From contig CAYPCQ010000025.1 in NCBI GenBank assembly GCA_964409245.1, positions 17,847 through 81,846 of the forward strand: 64,000 bases of DNA. The letters run 5' to 3'. The notes under the pieces are model-generated. The model ran no database searches. It was not told the DNA's origin and was given only the letters and a program-made list of their open reading frames with translations. The stretch's first letter is position 1. Each line of letters opens with the position of its first letter. Shown here piece by piece: positions 17,417-26,359 of the stretch. This stretch comes from CAIMWS01 sp964409245. GTDB taxonomy: Bacteria; Verrucomicrobiota; Verrucomicrobiia; Limisphaerales; UBA1319. A program made the position numbers and the translations under genes.

Positions 17417-18511
17417 TTAAAGCTGCACCGGCCGGCCGTTTTTCAACTCCCGGGAGGGGTTGAGAACCACTTTTTCGCCTTTGGCCAGGCCGTGCCGGAT
17501 GTGCACCCAATCCCCGGCCGTTTCCCCGATGTCCACCAACCGCTCCGCCAGGCGCCCGTTTTGGACGACCAGCACTTTGCACGAAGAATCGTCCCGGCGC
17601 AGCGCGGATTGGGGGACCGCCAGCCCCGGCGCATCCTCCAGCAGCAGCCGGGCGGAGGCGAACATGCCGGGGCGCAGCCGCAGGTCGCGGTTGTCCACTT
17701 CCGCTTCAATCACGAGATCCCGCGAAGCCTCGCGGACGGCGGCGCCGACATGTTTGATTTTTCCGGAAAAGGTGGTCTCCGGATGGGCGCTGACGGCAAA
17801 GGCGAGCTGGCGGCCCGCGGCCACCTTGGCCACCACCGGCTCCGGCACATACAGCTCCAGCCGCAGCCGCTCCATGGCCACCAGCCGCGCGACGCCGGTC
17901 TCCAGCCGCACGTATTCCCCCGCCTGCACCAACCGTTCGGAGATGATCCCGCCAAAAGGGGCGGTGATCGTCATATCCCCCAGGTTTTTGCGGGCGGCAT
18001 CCAGCCGCACCAGGGCCGCCTGGAGGTCCGCCTTGCGCGCCTGCGACTCGGCATGGAAACGCTGGAAATCGGCCTCGGCAATCGCTTTGGTTTTAACCAG
18101 GGGTTCGTTGCGGTCCAGATCCCCCCGCGCGAGTTCCGAGCGGGCTTTGGCCAATTCCACCATCGCCTCCGCCTCCCGCAAAGCGAGCTGCGCCGCCCGG
18201 CTATCCAGCTGCACGAGCGTGTCGCCCTTGGCCACCGTGGCGCCCCGCTCAATGGGGCAGGCTGTCACTTTTCCCGCCGCATCCGCCGCCACCAGCGATT
18301 CCCGGTCCGCTTTGAGTTCGCCGGTCAGCAGCAGGTAGCTGGGGATATTGCGCTCCTCCACCGGCACCAGGGCCACCGTGGCCGGCGCTTCCGCGGGAGG
18401 GGGTGGGGCGGCCGCAGCCGGGGCTTTTTGGCTGGCCGTGGCGAACGCGGCGATGGCCGCGATGGCCACCAGGCCACCCGCGGCGAGCATCAGTTTTTGC
18501 ACGGTTTTCAT
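17417..18511 (-). CDS. RND efflux periplasmic adaptor (membrane fusion protein)
   Basis: A 364-residue HlyD/AcrA-type adaptor. The ATG at 18511 (MKTVQKLMLAAGG) is preferred to a TTG six bases upstream. It has one N-terminal hydrophobic segment, an Ala/Pro-rich linker, a lipoyl-like half (ADAAGKVTACPIERGATVAKGDTLVQLD), a helical hairpin (about 110-165), the second lipoyl half (ITAPFGGIISERLVQAGEYVRLETGVARLVAM) and a C-terminal beta-barrel/membrane-proximal part. It bridges the RND pump encoded next to an outer-membrane channel. Confidence 0.93.
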   Translation of the reverse strand: MKTVQKLMLAAGGLVAIAAIAAFATASQKAPAAAAPPPPAEAPATVALVPVEERNIPSYLLLTGELKADRESLVAADAAGKVTACPIERGATVAKGDTLVQLDSRAAQLALREAEAMVELAKARSELARGDLDRNEPLVKTKAIAEADFQRFHAESQARKADLQAALVRLDAARKNLGDMTITAPFGGIISERLVQAGEYVRLETGVARLVAMERLRLELYVPEPVVAKVAAGRQLAFAVSAHPETTFSGKIKHVGAAVREASRDLVIEAEVDNRDLRLRPGMFASARLLLEDAPGLAVPQSALRRDDSSCKVLVVQNGRLAERLVDIGETAGDWVHIRHGLAKGEKVVLNPSRELKNGRPVQL

Positions 18512-18565
18512 AAGCAACTATCGGGCTTCGGATTACAAAGTTTCAGGGCGCCGGCGCCGGGTTCC

Positions 18566-19222
18566 TCAAGGCTGGGTGCGAGCCGCCACGCAATGCCGGA
18601 TTCCGCCCAGGATGAAATCGGCCAGGAGGTCAGCCAGCCGGGCCACTTCTCCAGGCCCATTGGGGCGCTTGAAGCCGAGGCGCTCCAGGACCAGATGGGC
18701 GTGATCATAGTGGAGGCAGGCGCCGATCACGTTATGGCAGAGGATTTGGCGAAGCTCGGCCGGGAGGCCCGGGCCGGTCAGGGCCGTCACAATGTCCAGG
18801 ACCCGGTCCCGGATGGGCCGGATGAACAGCGTCACCAATTCGCCCAGGAAAGAAGTCGGCTGGATCATTTCCCGGGCGATGATGAGCGCCAGCTGGGGGC
18901 GTTTGGTCTGTTTGAAGACAAAGGCGCGCAGGAAAAAATGCACCCACTGGCGCAAGGCTTCCTCCGCTTTTTGCCCCGGGACCGGCAGCGGCATGGCCTC
19001 GTTTTCGATCATCTGGCTGTGGGACGAAATCAACACCTCCCGGTAAAGCCCCTGCTTGTTCGTGAAATAATACTTGATGGCGGCGAGGTTCGCGCCGGCC
19101 TTGGCGCAAATCTCGCGCAAACCGGCCTTCTCATAACCATGGCGCGCGAAGCATCCCGCCGCTGTTTTCAGCAGGCGGGCCTTGCGTTCCTCCGCATCCT
19201 TGTATTTCCTCGCGCGTTTCAG
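18566..19222 (-). CDS. TetR/AcrR-family regulator of the RND operon (start codon uncertain)
   Basis: The helix-turn-helix reads ARLLKTAAGCFARHGYEKAGLREICAKAGANLAAIKYYFTNKQGLY, canonical for TetR and closest in style to the CecR/YbiH group; the C-terminal ligand domain also fits that group. The frame needed for the complete first helix contains no ATG, GTG or TTG upstream of helix 1. The frame is open back to 19249, offering only a CTG at 19222 or an ATT at 19246. A TTG at 19120 would cut the HTH in half. An ATG at 19197 with a good AGGA spacing is in the wrong frame. The gene heads the adaptor-pump operon and an operator-like palindrome lies just upstream. Confidence 0.8.
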   Translation of the reverse strand: MKRARKYKDAEERKARLLKTAAGCFARHGYEKAGLREICAKAGANLAAIKYYFTNKQGLYREVLISSHSQMIENEAMPLPVPGQKAEEALRQWVHFFLRAFVFKQTKRPQLALIIAREMIQPTSFLGELVTLFIRPIRDRVLDIVTALTGPGLPAELRQILCHNVIGACLHYDHAHLVLERLGFKRPNGPGEVARLADLLADFILGGIRHCVAARTQP

Positions 19223-19237
19223 GTTATACGCCTGATT

Positions 19238-19253
19238 ATAAACAATCGTTTAT
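19238..19253. promoter_or_regulatory. Operator-like palindrome upstream of TetR-family gene
   Basis: ATAAAC-AATC-GTTTAT is a 16-bp palindrome with 6-bp perfect arms, of the AAAC...GTTT form used by several TetR regulators. A minus-strand TTGACA (19291-19296 complement) lies upstream with a poor -10 (TAGGCA) 17 bases on, so the palindrome would sit just downstream of the start of transcription, suiting autorepression. Confidence 0.5.
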
Positions 19254-19419
19254 GATCGAGCGGGGAATGCCTACCGGGGTGGAGGGTGTTTGTCAAGCTG
19301 CGGATCCGCCTGGCGAAACCCCGGGGTGCGGGCAGGACACTCACTCCCTTGGGCGCCGCCGTTGAATTTCCGAACGGTTTGCCGGCGGGCAGAGGACCGC
19401 CCGGCCAGCGTGTGCCCTT

Positions 19420-22400
19420 TCACTTCTCCTCGCCAGTGACCACAAACCAGGTCACTCCGCGGGGCGGCAGGGTGACCGTCAGCGCCACGTTGTATTCCCG
19501 GTCCAGCTCGTAGCGCTGGCGGGTGCCCTCCTGTTCGCGGATCCAGGCCGTGGCCCCCAAGCCGGTGTAATACAGGGGCAGGCGCACGGTGCGGGTGATG
19601 GTTTCACCCAGGGGATTGAAGAACAGCACCAGCCCTTTCTCCGGCAGCTGCGGATTGGCGTGCATTAGGCAGTCGATATCCCGGCCGTCAGGCCGCCGCA
19701 CATGGATGATGTCCGAGGTGAGGATGGGCCGGTAGCGCTTGTACCACCCCAGCCATTTCGCCACCATCTGCCGGGTGCGTTCGGTGTCGTAGAGGCGGTG
19801 GGCGCGCAGATTGGCCTGGCAGCCCGAACCCAGCAGCTGGACCAGGTTCAGCTCATACCATTGGAGGTTTTGGTCCAGCGGCTCGAGCATCGCGCGGGGA
19901 TCGTCTGTGTAGGTCCCGATCAGGCCGAGGCCCATGCCGCCCATGGTCGGGGGCTTGATCCACGTGCCGTCATAGATGTATTGGCGGTAGAGCAGCAGCC
20001 CCAGCTCGCGGGGCAGGTTGGCGCTGGCCTCGCGGAAGCCCAGGCTGGTGCTGGACTGCCCGTTCCAGAAATACCAGTCGGGCGCCCCGGCGGACATCCC
20101 CCGGCGCTGCTCCTCCTCGAACATCGCCTTCTGGCGCTGCCACTGCACCCATTGCGAATCCGCCAGGCCCCGGTGATGCAGGTGGTTGGTGGCGGCGCAC
20201 GGGCAGCCGTGGTAAGGGCCATCGACGGCGATATTCATGAACCCGGTCTGGTCGATGAATTTCCAGACCCGGCCGAAATAATCGTCGGCCCACCGGGTGC
20301 CCAGGCAGAGGGACTGGCCAAAGGGGCTGCCCGGTTTGCCGGTGGCCGGATCCACACAATCGTGCGCCGCGCCGCGCCCGCGCGAGGCCACCATCAGCTC
20401 GTAGCCGCTCATGATGATGCCCCTGGCCTTGGCATAATCCGCCAGGGCCTTCCACTTGGCCACGTAAGCCGGGTCCAGGTTATCGTGGCTCACGCCCGGC
20501 CAGCACGTTATGATGTAGGCCTCCAAGCCCAGCTCGCCCATCTGGTCGAGGAGTTTCCTGATCAGGGTGTCGTCATGGGAAGGCGACCCCGCCGCCAGCA
20601 GGCTTTCATTGACCTGCGGGCAGAGGGTGCGGTACATCCGCCGCACGCCCAGCGAGCGCCGTTCCCGGTCGCTGCTGTCCTGGAGCAGCTCGAAGGTGAT
20701 GTGCGATTCAAACCGCCGGCCGGCCGCCACCCGCTCCGCGGGGCCGGAGGGGATCCGGCTGACCATCAGGTTGCGGAAGGTGTGCCCCAGGAACTTGTCC
20801 TCAATGGCCGTCGGGTGCGCCCACGAATCGTGCTCGGGGTCCACCCGCCAGTCCGTGGTGGTGCGCCCGGCGCGGTAGGCCGGGGCATCCCACTGGATGG
20901 CCTGGGAATGGTCGCCCATGGCGTGGCAATCGTCCGGGGCGTGGTTGGCGAGGTGGAAGGAGTAATCGCTTTCGGAATGGAGGTTGTTGATCTGGTCCTG
21001 CGGCACCGCGAGGAGTTCCGTCTCAATCTCTTCCACCAGCACGGGGCTGTCCGTCCCTGTCTCCAGGGTGAAGGCCTTCGACAGCACAGGAATGCCCTCA
21101 TACAGCTCGTAATGCACGGTAAGCCGCAGCTGCCGGTGCCGGGGATCCGCCGCGTCCGGCGAAGCATAGTGCATGGACACCCGCAGCCCGCGGGGCGGCC
21201 AGGGGAGAGCGGGGGCGTTGAACTTGGGCCGCCACGGGTGGCGTTCGCCCGGCTGCCCGGTGGTCAGGCCGGTGAAACGGAATTTATTGGGCGCGCTGCG
21301 CATCGTGGTGAGCCATTCCTCCACCAGGTAGCTGCGCTCCGGCTGGCCCACCAGCCCCCCCACCTCATACCAGATCCCGTCCAGCTTGATCCGCATCTCC
21401 GGCTTCACCGCGCGGATGAACTCCGCCCCGTTGCCCAGCTGGCGGTAGCTGTAGCAGGCCAGGTTGGGCCCCGCGTAAAATGAGCGGCTCACCAGCCCGT
21501 TGCCCAGCGCCAGCCGCGCGGACCGCCCGTCCGCCGCCGGCTCCACCTGCAGCCGCACCGGCTGGCCGGGCGGCCGGATCAGCCAATCCCCCGCGGCGGG
21601 CGTGGGGTCAAGCTTCCCAACCACCACCAGCCCCGGCTGGGGCTGGCCCAGGCTCCTGATGAAGGCCGCCTGCTCCTCCCGCCGCCGCTGCGCGGTTTTC
21701 AGCCGTTCCTCGTTGTCCAGCAGGAAATCCCCCGCCGGATCGAACCGGCCCGGCGCGAAAGTGAACACGCGCACGGCGTGCACCAGCCCCTTGAAATGCT
21801 CGTCCGGGCCCGCCGAGGTGCCGATCTGGAACTGCGGCGCCACCGAGGGCGTGGGGGCCGCCGACCGCACCCGCTCGCCGTTCAAGTAAGCGGCCAGTTC
21901 CCGCCCGTCGTTGACCAGCGCCAGGTGGGTCCATTGCCCGGGCATCACCGGGCCGAGATCAAACGCGCCCACGCACCCCACGAAGGCCACCCACCGATCC
22001 CCCATCTGGCCCAGCACATAGCCCAAACCGCCATGGCCGTTGGCCACGATTCCCTTCAAGCCCTTGGCCGACTGCTCCGCAGCCCGGACCCATACCTCCA
22101 GGCCAAACCGGTCGTTGGCCCCGAACAGCGCCCCCTTCCTCACGTAGGCCGCGTGTTCGCCGTCGAACTCCATCGCTCCCGTCCCCCGGGCGAAGGGCGC
22201 CGCCGGGGCCGAAGCCAGGAAGCGCGGATTGCCCTCCCGCCGCAGCTCCTGGCCCTTGCCGGTCTCATCCCGCAGGATCTCCGGCCCGCCCGCATACGTC
22301 ACCTGCGGCATCCCGGCCCCGAGCCGGTAATCCGCGATCAGCTCGATGGCGCCCCGGGCGGCCGCCGCCCAGCCCAGCCAGCCCCACGCCGCCACGCCCG

Positions 22401-22440
22401 CGAGCGCCCAAACCCCGCATCGGAAATTTGCTTTGTTCAT
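19420..22440 (-). CDS. Secreted LamG-domain protein with glycoside-hydrolase-like catalytic region
   Basis: A 1006-residue exported protein; the ATG at 22440 is chosen because it yields a signal sequence (VWALAGVAAWGWLGWAAAARG). Residues about 30-225 form a concanavalin/LamG domain (GTGAMEFDGEHAAYV, WTHLALVNDGRELAAYLNGERV). A beta-sandwich-like segment (about 300-520) leads into a probable TIM barrel (about 560-900) with LEAYIITCWPGVSHDNLDP, MNIAVDGPYHGCPC and a late SDIIHVRRPDGRDIDC, then a short beta domain. The architecture recalls clan GH-D (alpha-galactosidase-like) enzymes, where the nucleophile follows a hydrophobic strand as in NIAVDG. I cannot assign family or substrate. It stands alone between the TetR and glycerol dehydrogenase genes. 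Confidence 0.75.
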   Translation of the reverse strand: MNKANFRCGVWALAGVAAWGWLGWAAAARGAIELIADYRLGAGMPQVTYAGGPEILRDETGKGQELRREGNPRFLASAPAAPFARGTGAMEFDGEHAAYVRKGALFGANDRFGLEVWVRAAEQSAKGLKGIVANGHGGLGYVLGQMGDRWVAFVGCVGAFDLGPVMPGQWTHLALVNDGRELAAYLNGERVRSAAPTPSVAPQFQIGTSAGPDEHFKGLVHAVRVFTFAPGRFDPAGDFLLDNEERLKTAQRRREEQAAFIRSLGQPQPGLVVVGKLDPTPAAGDWLIRPPGQPVRLQVEPAADGRSARLALGNGLVSRSFYAGPNLACYSYRQLGNGAEFIRAVKPEMRIKLDGIWYEVGGLVGQPERSYLVEEWLTTMRSAPNKFRFTGLTTGQPGERHPWRPKFNAPALPWPPRGLRVSMHYASPDAADPRHRQLRLTVHYELYEGIPVLSKAFTLETGTDSPVLVEEIETELLAVPQDQINNLHSESDYSFHLANHAPDDCHAMGDHSQAIQWDAPAYRAGRTTTDWRVDPEHDSWAHPTAIEDKFLGHTFRNLMVSRIPSGPAERVAAGRRFESHITFELLQDSSDRERRSLGVRRMYRTLCPQVNESLLAAGSPSHDDTLIRKLLDQMGELGLEAYIITCWPGVSHDNLDPAYVAKWKALADYAKARGIIMSGYELMVASRGRGAAHDCVDPATGKPGSPFGQSLCLGTRWADDYFGRVWKFIDQTGFMNIAVDGPYHGCPCAATNHLHHRGLADSQWVQWQRQKAMFEEEQRRGMSAGAPDWYFWNGQSSTSLGFREASANLPRELGLLLYRQYIYDGTWIKPPTMGGMGLGLIGTYTDDPRAMLEPLDQNLQWYELNLVQLLGSGCQANLRAHRLYDTERTRQMVAKWLGWYKRYRPILTSDIIHVRRPDGRDIDCLMHANPQLPEKGLVLFFNPLGETITRTVRLPLYYTGLGATAWIREQEGTRQRYELDREYNVALTVTLPPRGVTWFVVTGEEK

Positions 22441-22674
22441 CCAGGGATCATGGCTGACCCATCTGCCCATGGCAAGCCAAGGGGAGGTTCCGGGCAGCCG
22501 GTTTTTGATCTGCGCCACGAGAAGTTCATCGGCGCGCCCGGCCTCGCACTATATTGAGGGCCGGCGGGGGATTGGATTTCCAGAAGGCTCGGCGGCGGGC
22601 AGCAGAGGGTTCCCCAGGCGGATGGGCGGGTGAACTTCAAGATCCCCCCCCAATCCGCCCGATCACTTCGGTGG

Positions 22675-23787
22675 TTACGCGGCGGCTATCCGCTTTTTGC
22701 GTTCCTGTCCCAAGGCGTCAGCGGCGATCATCGCATCGACGATCATTTCCGAGGTCACCTTGAAGGGGTGATTTGCGCACAGGGAACCGGTACCGGCACA
22801 GATATCGCCCACCGTCTTGAGACGTTCCCGCGCCACGCCCGAAAGGCCGATCTCGGCGAAGGTGACCGGCAGGCCGACGGCGATCATGAAATCCACAATC
22901 CGGTACATTTCGTCAGTGGGCATGGTCTCATCGAGGCAGAACTGGCTGATGATGCCGAAAGCGACCTCCTCGCCGTGCATGAGGCCGTGGCATTCGGGGA
23001 AGCCGGGCAGGCAATTGGCGATCATGTGCGCGGTGGCGACCCCGCAGCTTTCAAAGCCCAGACCCGACATCAGGATGTTGGCCTCGATGACTTTCTCGAC
23101 CGCGTGGGTGACCAGTTTCCGCTCGACGGCGCGCCGGGCTTCGACCCCGTATTCCATCAGCGTGTCGTAGCCCAGGCGGGCGATGGCCATGGCCACCAGC
23201 GTGGAACGGCCGCCCGCGAGGTTGGGGCCGCAGGTGGATTGGACCACCTCCGCCTCCACCCAGGTCGATAAGGCGTCGCCCATGCCCGCCACAAAGGAAC
23301 GCACGGGCGCCTCGGCGATCACCTGGCTGTCCACCAGCACGAGGTCGGGATTGACCCCCCAGCTCTCGAATCCGAGGCAGGCCCCTTTTTCGTCATACCA
23401 GACAGTGTAGGAACTGGTGGGGGAGTCCGTGGAGGCCACGGTGGGGCAGGAAACCATTTTGAGGCCGGTGGCGGCCGCGGCGGCCTTGGCGGTATCCAGC
23501 GTCTTGCCGCCGCCGAGGCCCACAATGACATCCGCGCCGCAGTCCCTGGCGATTTGCGCCACCCGGGCCGCCTCGGCCTTGGTGGAGTCGCCGCGGAAAT
23601 CGACGTCGGAGATTTCCAAGGCAGCCTCTTTGAGGCTGGCCAGGAAACGTTCGCCGAGGATGCTCTTGACGCGGGCATCCCACAGGACGATCGGTTTTTT
23701 GCCGACGAGCTTGATCAAGGCGCCGGCTTCGCTCAGCAAATTGCGGCCCTGCACATATTTTCGGGGCGCGATAAAAGTCAGGTTCAT
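22675..23787 (-). CDS. gldA: Glycerol dehydrogenase
   Basis: A 370-residue iron-type alcohol dehydrogenase matching GldA along its full length. NAD binding is shown by GLGGGKTLDTAKAAA and the following SCPTVASTDSPTSSYTVWY. The metal ligands fit GMGDALSTWVEA (Asp), ATAHMIANCL (His) and PECHGLMHGEEVAFG (His). It oxidises glycerol to dihydroxyacetone with NAD+, though some relatives act on 1,2-diols or hydroxyketones. It leads a minus-strand group with a SnoaL-like protein and an exported NHL protein downstream in the map, each probably with its own promoter given gaps of 128 and 14 bases. Confidence 0.93.
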   Translation of the reverse strand: MNLTFIAPRKYVQGRNLLSEAGALIKLVGKKPIVLWDARVKSILGERFLASLKEAALEISDVDFRGDSTKAEAARVAQIARDCGADVIVGLGGGKTLDTAKAAAAATGLKMVSCPTVASTDSPTSSYTVWYDEKGACLGFESWGVNPDLVLVDSQVIAEAPVRSFVAGMGDALSTWVEAEVVQSTCGPNLAGGRSTLVAMAIARLGYDTLMEYGVEARRAVERKLVTHAVEKVIEANILMSGLGFESCGVATAHMIANCLPGFPECHGLMHGEEVAFGIISQFCLDETMPTDEMYRIVDFMIAVGLPVTFAEIGLSGVARERLKTVGDICAGTGSLCANHPFKVTSEMIVDAMIAADALGQERKKRIAAA

Positions 23788-23915
23788 AAACGAGTTTTTT
23801 CCAGAAGAGTTCAGGTTGATCGGACTCCGCCACCAGGCGCGGAGCCACCGGGTGGCTCCGCGCGCGGTGAGGGTTTTGAATGGCCGTCAGTAATCCAAGT
23901 TATGGGGTCCGGGCC

Positions 23916-24317
23916 TCAAGCTTCCATCTGCTTGAAGAGACCGCCGCTGTCGAAGATTTCCCAAGCCTCGGCCAGCTTGCCGTTTTCCACGCGGAAGGTG
24001 CTGATGGCGGGGCAGCGGATCGGATTGCCCTTGGGCTTGAAGCCGGCGAACTCGCCGGTGTGCCGGGCCAGGAGGGCGAAGTGGCAATCCACCTTGTCGC
24101 CTTCGGCGAGCAGAAAATCGAATTCGATCTTCATGTCGCTGAAAACGCCGCCGAGGATGCCCGTGAAAAACTGGCGCACGCCGGCCGGGCCGGGGGGCAG
24201 GCCGGGCGGGAAATGATGATCCACGAAACCAGCGCTGACGACTTGGTCAATCCCCGCCAAGCCGCTCATCGCCTCGGCGTAATAACGCCGGACCAGATCC
24301 TTGTTCGCTTGCGACAT
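23916..24317 (-). CDS. SnoaL-like/ester cyclase-type protein
   Basis: A 133-residue protein of the NTF2-like fold. The ATG at 24317 gives MSQANKDLVRRYYAEAMSG, a typical SnoaL opening; longer frames run into the neighbour. FVDHHFPPGLPPGPAGVRQFF and DMKIEFDFLLAEGDKVDCHF follow the SnoaL pattern of a histidine-containing entry segment and beta sheet. Family members include polyketide cyclases and many proteins of unknown role. Only 14 bases separate it from the stop of the upstream NHL protein gene, so the two are probably cotranscribed. Confidence 0.8.
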   Translation of the reverse strand: MSQANKDLVRRYYAEAMSGLAGIDQVVSAGFVDHHFPPGLPPGPAGVRQFFTGILGGVFSDMKIEFDFLLAEGDKVDCHFALLARHTGEFAGFKPKGNPIRCPAISTFRVENGKLAEAWEIFDSGGLFKQMEA

Positions 24318-24331
24318 ATGACGCCTCAGGG

Positions 24332-25408
24332 TTACTTGTTGAGCTTGATGACCGACAGCGTGGCCGGCAGCTGGTACTTGGTGTTCTTGAATTTGGGGAA
24401 CGGCCAGTCCATGTTGGAAACGATGATTTCGTTGCCGCGGACCAGGGCCTCGCAGGGCTGGTCGAGCTGGCCGGTCAGCTTGTCCTTCACGTCCTCGTTC
24501 TGCCAGAGGGTTTCGACGGCTCCGTTGGGCCGGATGATCTGGATGGCGTTGGCGGCGGAATCGGCCACGTAGAGGTTGTTGGCGGCGTCGCGGTGCATGC
24601 CGTCGCAATTGATGAGCTTGCCGGGGGCCTTGGTGAAGACCTCGTTGCTCTTCACGCTGCCGTCCTTGTTGAAGATGATCTTGTGCATCACGCCGTCACC
24701 GAACAGGCCGACGAAGAGGTTGCCTTTGCTGTCGAACTCAATGCCATCCGCGCCGAAGCCCCAGTCGGTTTTGTAGCTTTTGAAGGTGGTGACGATGTGC
24801 GGGTCATTCTTCAGCGGGGTTTTGAGCACCACGGATTCCTCGTTGAGCTTGAACCGCAGCACGGCGCTCGTCAGCGGCTGCGAGCCTTCCTCCAGCACGG
24901 ACTCCGTGATATAGACGTTGCCGCCGTGGATGGCGAGGCCGTTGGCCACATTGAAGCCGCTGGCCACGAGCACCATTTTCTCCACCTTGCCGTTCTTGAC
25001 CACCAGCTTCCACATCCGGGATTTCTGGTTCTTGTCCTTCATGTATTGCATGTCGGCGAAGAAGAGATCACCCGCCGGGGAGGCGACGATGCCCATGGGC
25101 GCGATGCGGTCCACCCCCTTGGGCAGGCCCGGGAAAGGCGTGGCGAACTCATAGAATTTCTCCGCCTTGTTGTTCGGGGTGATCCGCATGAGCACCGGCG
25201 GCTTGGTCTCGTCGTTGAAATTGGGGACCGAAACGATGATGCTGCGGTCTTTCAGCAGCGCCATGCCGTCCGGGGTATTACAATAGTCCGGCAGCGCCAC
25301 AAGCAGCTCCGCCTTGGGGGCAGCCGCCCGGGTGGACACCACATCCGCCGCCGCCACGGCCGCACAAAAGCCAGCCAAACACAGGGTCATCTTATTCATA
25401 GCAGTCAT
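24332..25408 (-). CDS. Exported SMP-30/NHL-type beta-propeller protein
   Basis: A 358-residue protein starting at the ATG at 25408 with AAGGA eight bases upstream; a signal peptide follows (MNKMTLCLAGFCAAVAAADV). The rest is a beta-propeller of the SMP-30/gluconolactonase type with repeated blades (NTPDGMALLKDRSIIVS, GFNVANGLAIHGGNVYIT, GFGADGIEFDSKGNLFVG, CDGMHRDAANNLYVADSAANAI). Such proteins may hydrolyse lactones or simply bind ligands; I see no decisive catalytic set. The frame is open further upstream but those residues lack coding character. Confidence 0.82.
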   Translation of the reverse strand: MTAMNKMTLCLAGFCAAVAAADVVSTRAAAPKAELLVALPDYCNTPDGMALLKDRSIIVSVPNFNDETKPPVLMRITPNNKAEKFYEFATPFPGLPKGVDRIAPMGIVASPAGDLFFADMQYMKDKNQKSRMWKLVVKNGKVEKMVLVASGFNVANGLAIHGGNVYITESVLEEGSQPLTSAVLRFKLNEESVVLKTPLKNDPHIVTTFKSYKTDWGFGADGIEFDSKGNLFVGLFGDGVMHKIIFNKDGSVKSNEVFTKAPGKLINCDGMHRDAANNLYVADSAANAIQIIRPNGAVETLWQNEDVKDKLTGQLDQPCEALVRGNEIIVSNMDWPFPKFKNTKYQLPATLSVIKLNK

Positions 25409-25595
25409 CTTCAGAATCCTTAATCTCTTAAGTTGGTAACGTTTTCCGTTTTTTGTCTGATGGGATATGAATAGCCCAGAACCCATCAGCTCGGCAAGTT
25501 CAAACCGCCGCCCCTTGAATTTCCGAGGCGCCAGGGCGAAGGAGCAAACAGCCGGGGGCCGATTGCTCCCAGCTAAAGGCACTTGGCACCTTGCT

Positions 25596-26348
25596 TCAAT
25601 GCATCAACAAACCCCCGCTGACATCCACGGTGGCGCCGGTCATGTAGCTGGCGGCCGGCGAGGCGAGGAAAACCACCACCCGGGCGACCTCCTCCGGCTG
25701 GGCGATCCGGTGGAGGGGGATCCGGGCCAGGTATTGCTCTTTGCGCGCCTCCCATACCCTGGCCACCATCTCGGTCAGGACCATGCCCGGGGCGACGGAG
25801 TTTACATGAATGCCTTCCCGGGCAACTTCCCGGGCCAGGGCGTGGGTCATGGAGATCAGGGCGCCCTTGCTGGCGTCATAAGGCAGATGGCCCGAGGTGG
25901 AGCCCAGGAAAGCCGAGGTGGAGGCGATATTGACGATCCACCCCGGCGCCCGCCGGGCGCGCAGCCGCTGGATGAACTCCTGCGCCGCCCGGAAAGCCCC
26001 GGTGACGTTGACCGCGAAGGTATGCTCCCACTCCTCGCGGGTATATTTCTCGAGCGGGCCGCCGGGGCAATGGGCGGCGTTGTTCACCAGCACGTCCACC
26101 GGGCCCAGCGCCTGCTCCAGGCGGTCGAAGATCGCGGCGATATCCGCCTCCCGGCCGATATCCCCGGGGATGGGCGCCGCCCGGCCGGAACCGATCCCGC
26201 CGGCCAGGGCCTCAGCCCCGGCACGGCTGCGGCAGTAATTAACACCCACCCGGGCCCCCTCCGCGGCAAACGTCCTGCAAATCACCGCGCCCAGGCCGCG
26301 CGAGCCGCCGGTGACGAGCACCACCTTGTCCTGCAACCCCAAATCCAT
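25596..26348 (-). CDS. SDR-family oxidoreductase (FabG-like)
   Basis: A 250-residue classical short-chain dehydrogenase. The cofactor motif is TGGSRGLG, the NNAG-equivalent is VNNAAH, the catalytic serine is in NIASTSAFLG and the Tyr-Lys pair in LPYDASKGALIS. The C-terminal VFLASPAASYMTGATVDVSGGLLMH is typical. Substrate cannot be read from sequence; fatty-acid, sugar or polyol dehydrogenases share this form. It sits 11 bases downstream of the DegT-type aminotransferase gene on the same strand, so both are likely one unit. Confidence 0.9.
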   Translation of the reverse strand: MDLGLQDKVVLVTGGSRGLGAVICRTFAAEGARVGVNYCRSRAGAEALAGGIGSGRAAPIPGDIGREADIAAIFDRLEQALGPVDVLVNNAAHCPGGPLEKYTREEWEHTFAVNVTGAFRAAQEFIQRLRARRAPGWIVNIASTSAFLGSTSGHLPYDASKGALISMTHALAREVAREGIHVNSVAPGMVLTEMVARVWEARKEQYLARIPLHRIAQPEEVARVVVFLASPAASYMTGATVDVSGGLLMH

Positions 26349-26359
26349 GCCGTTATGGA

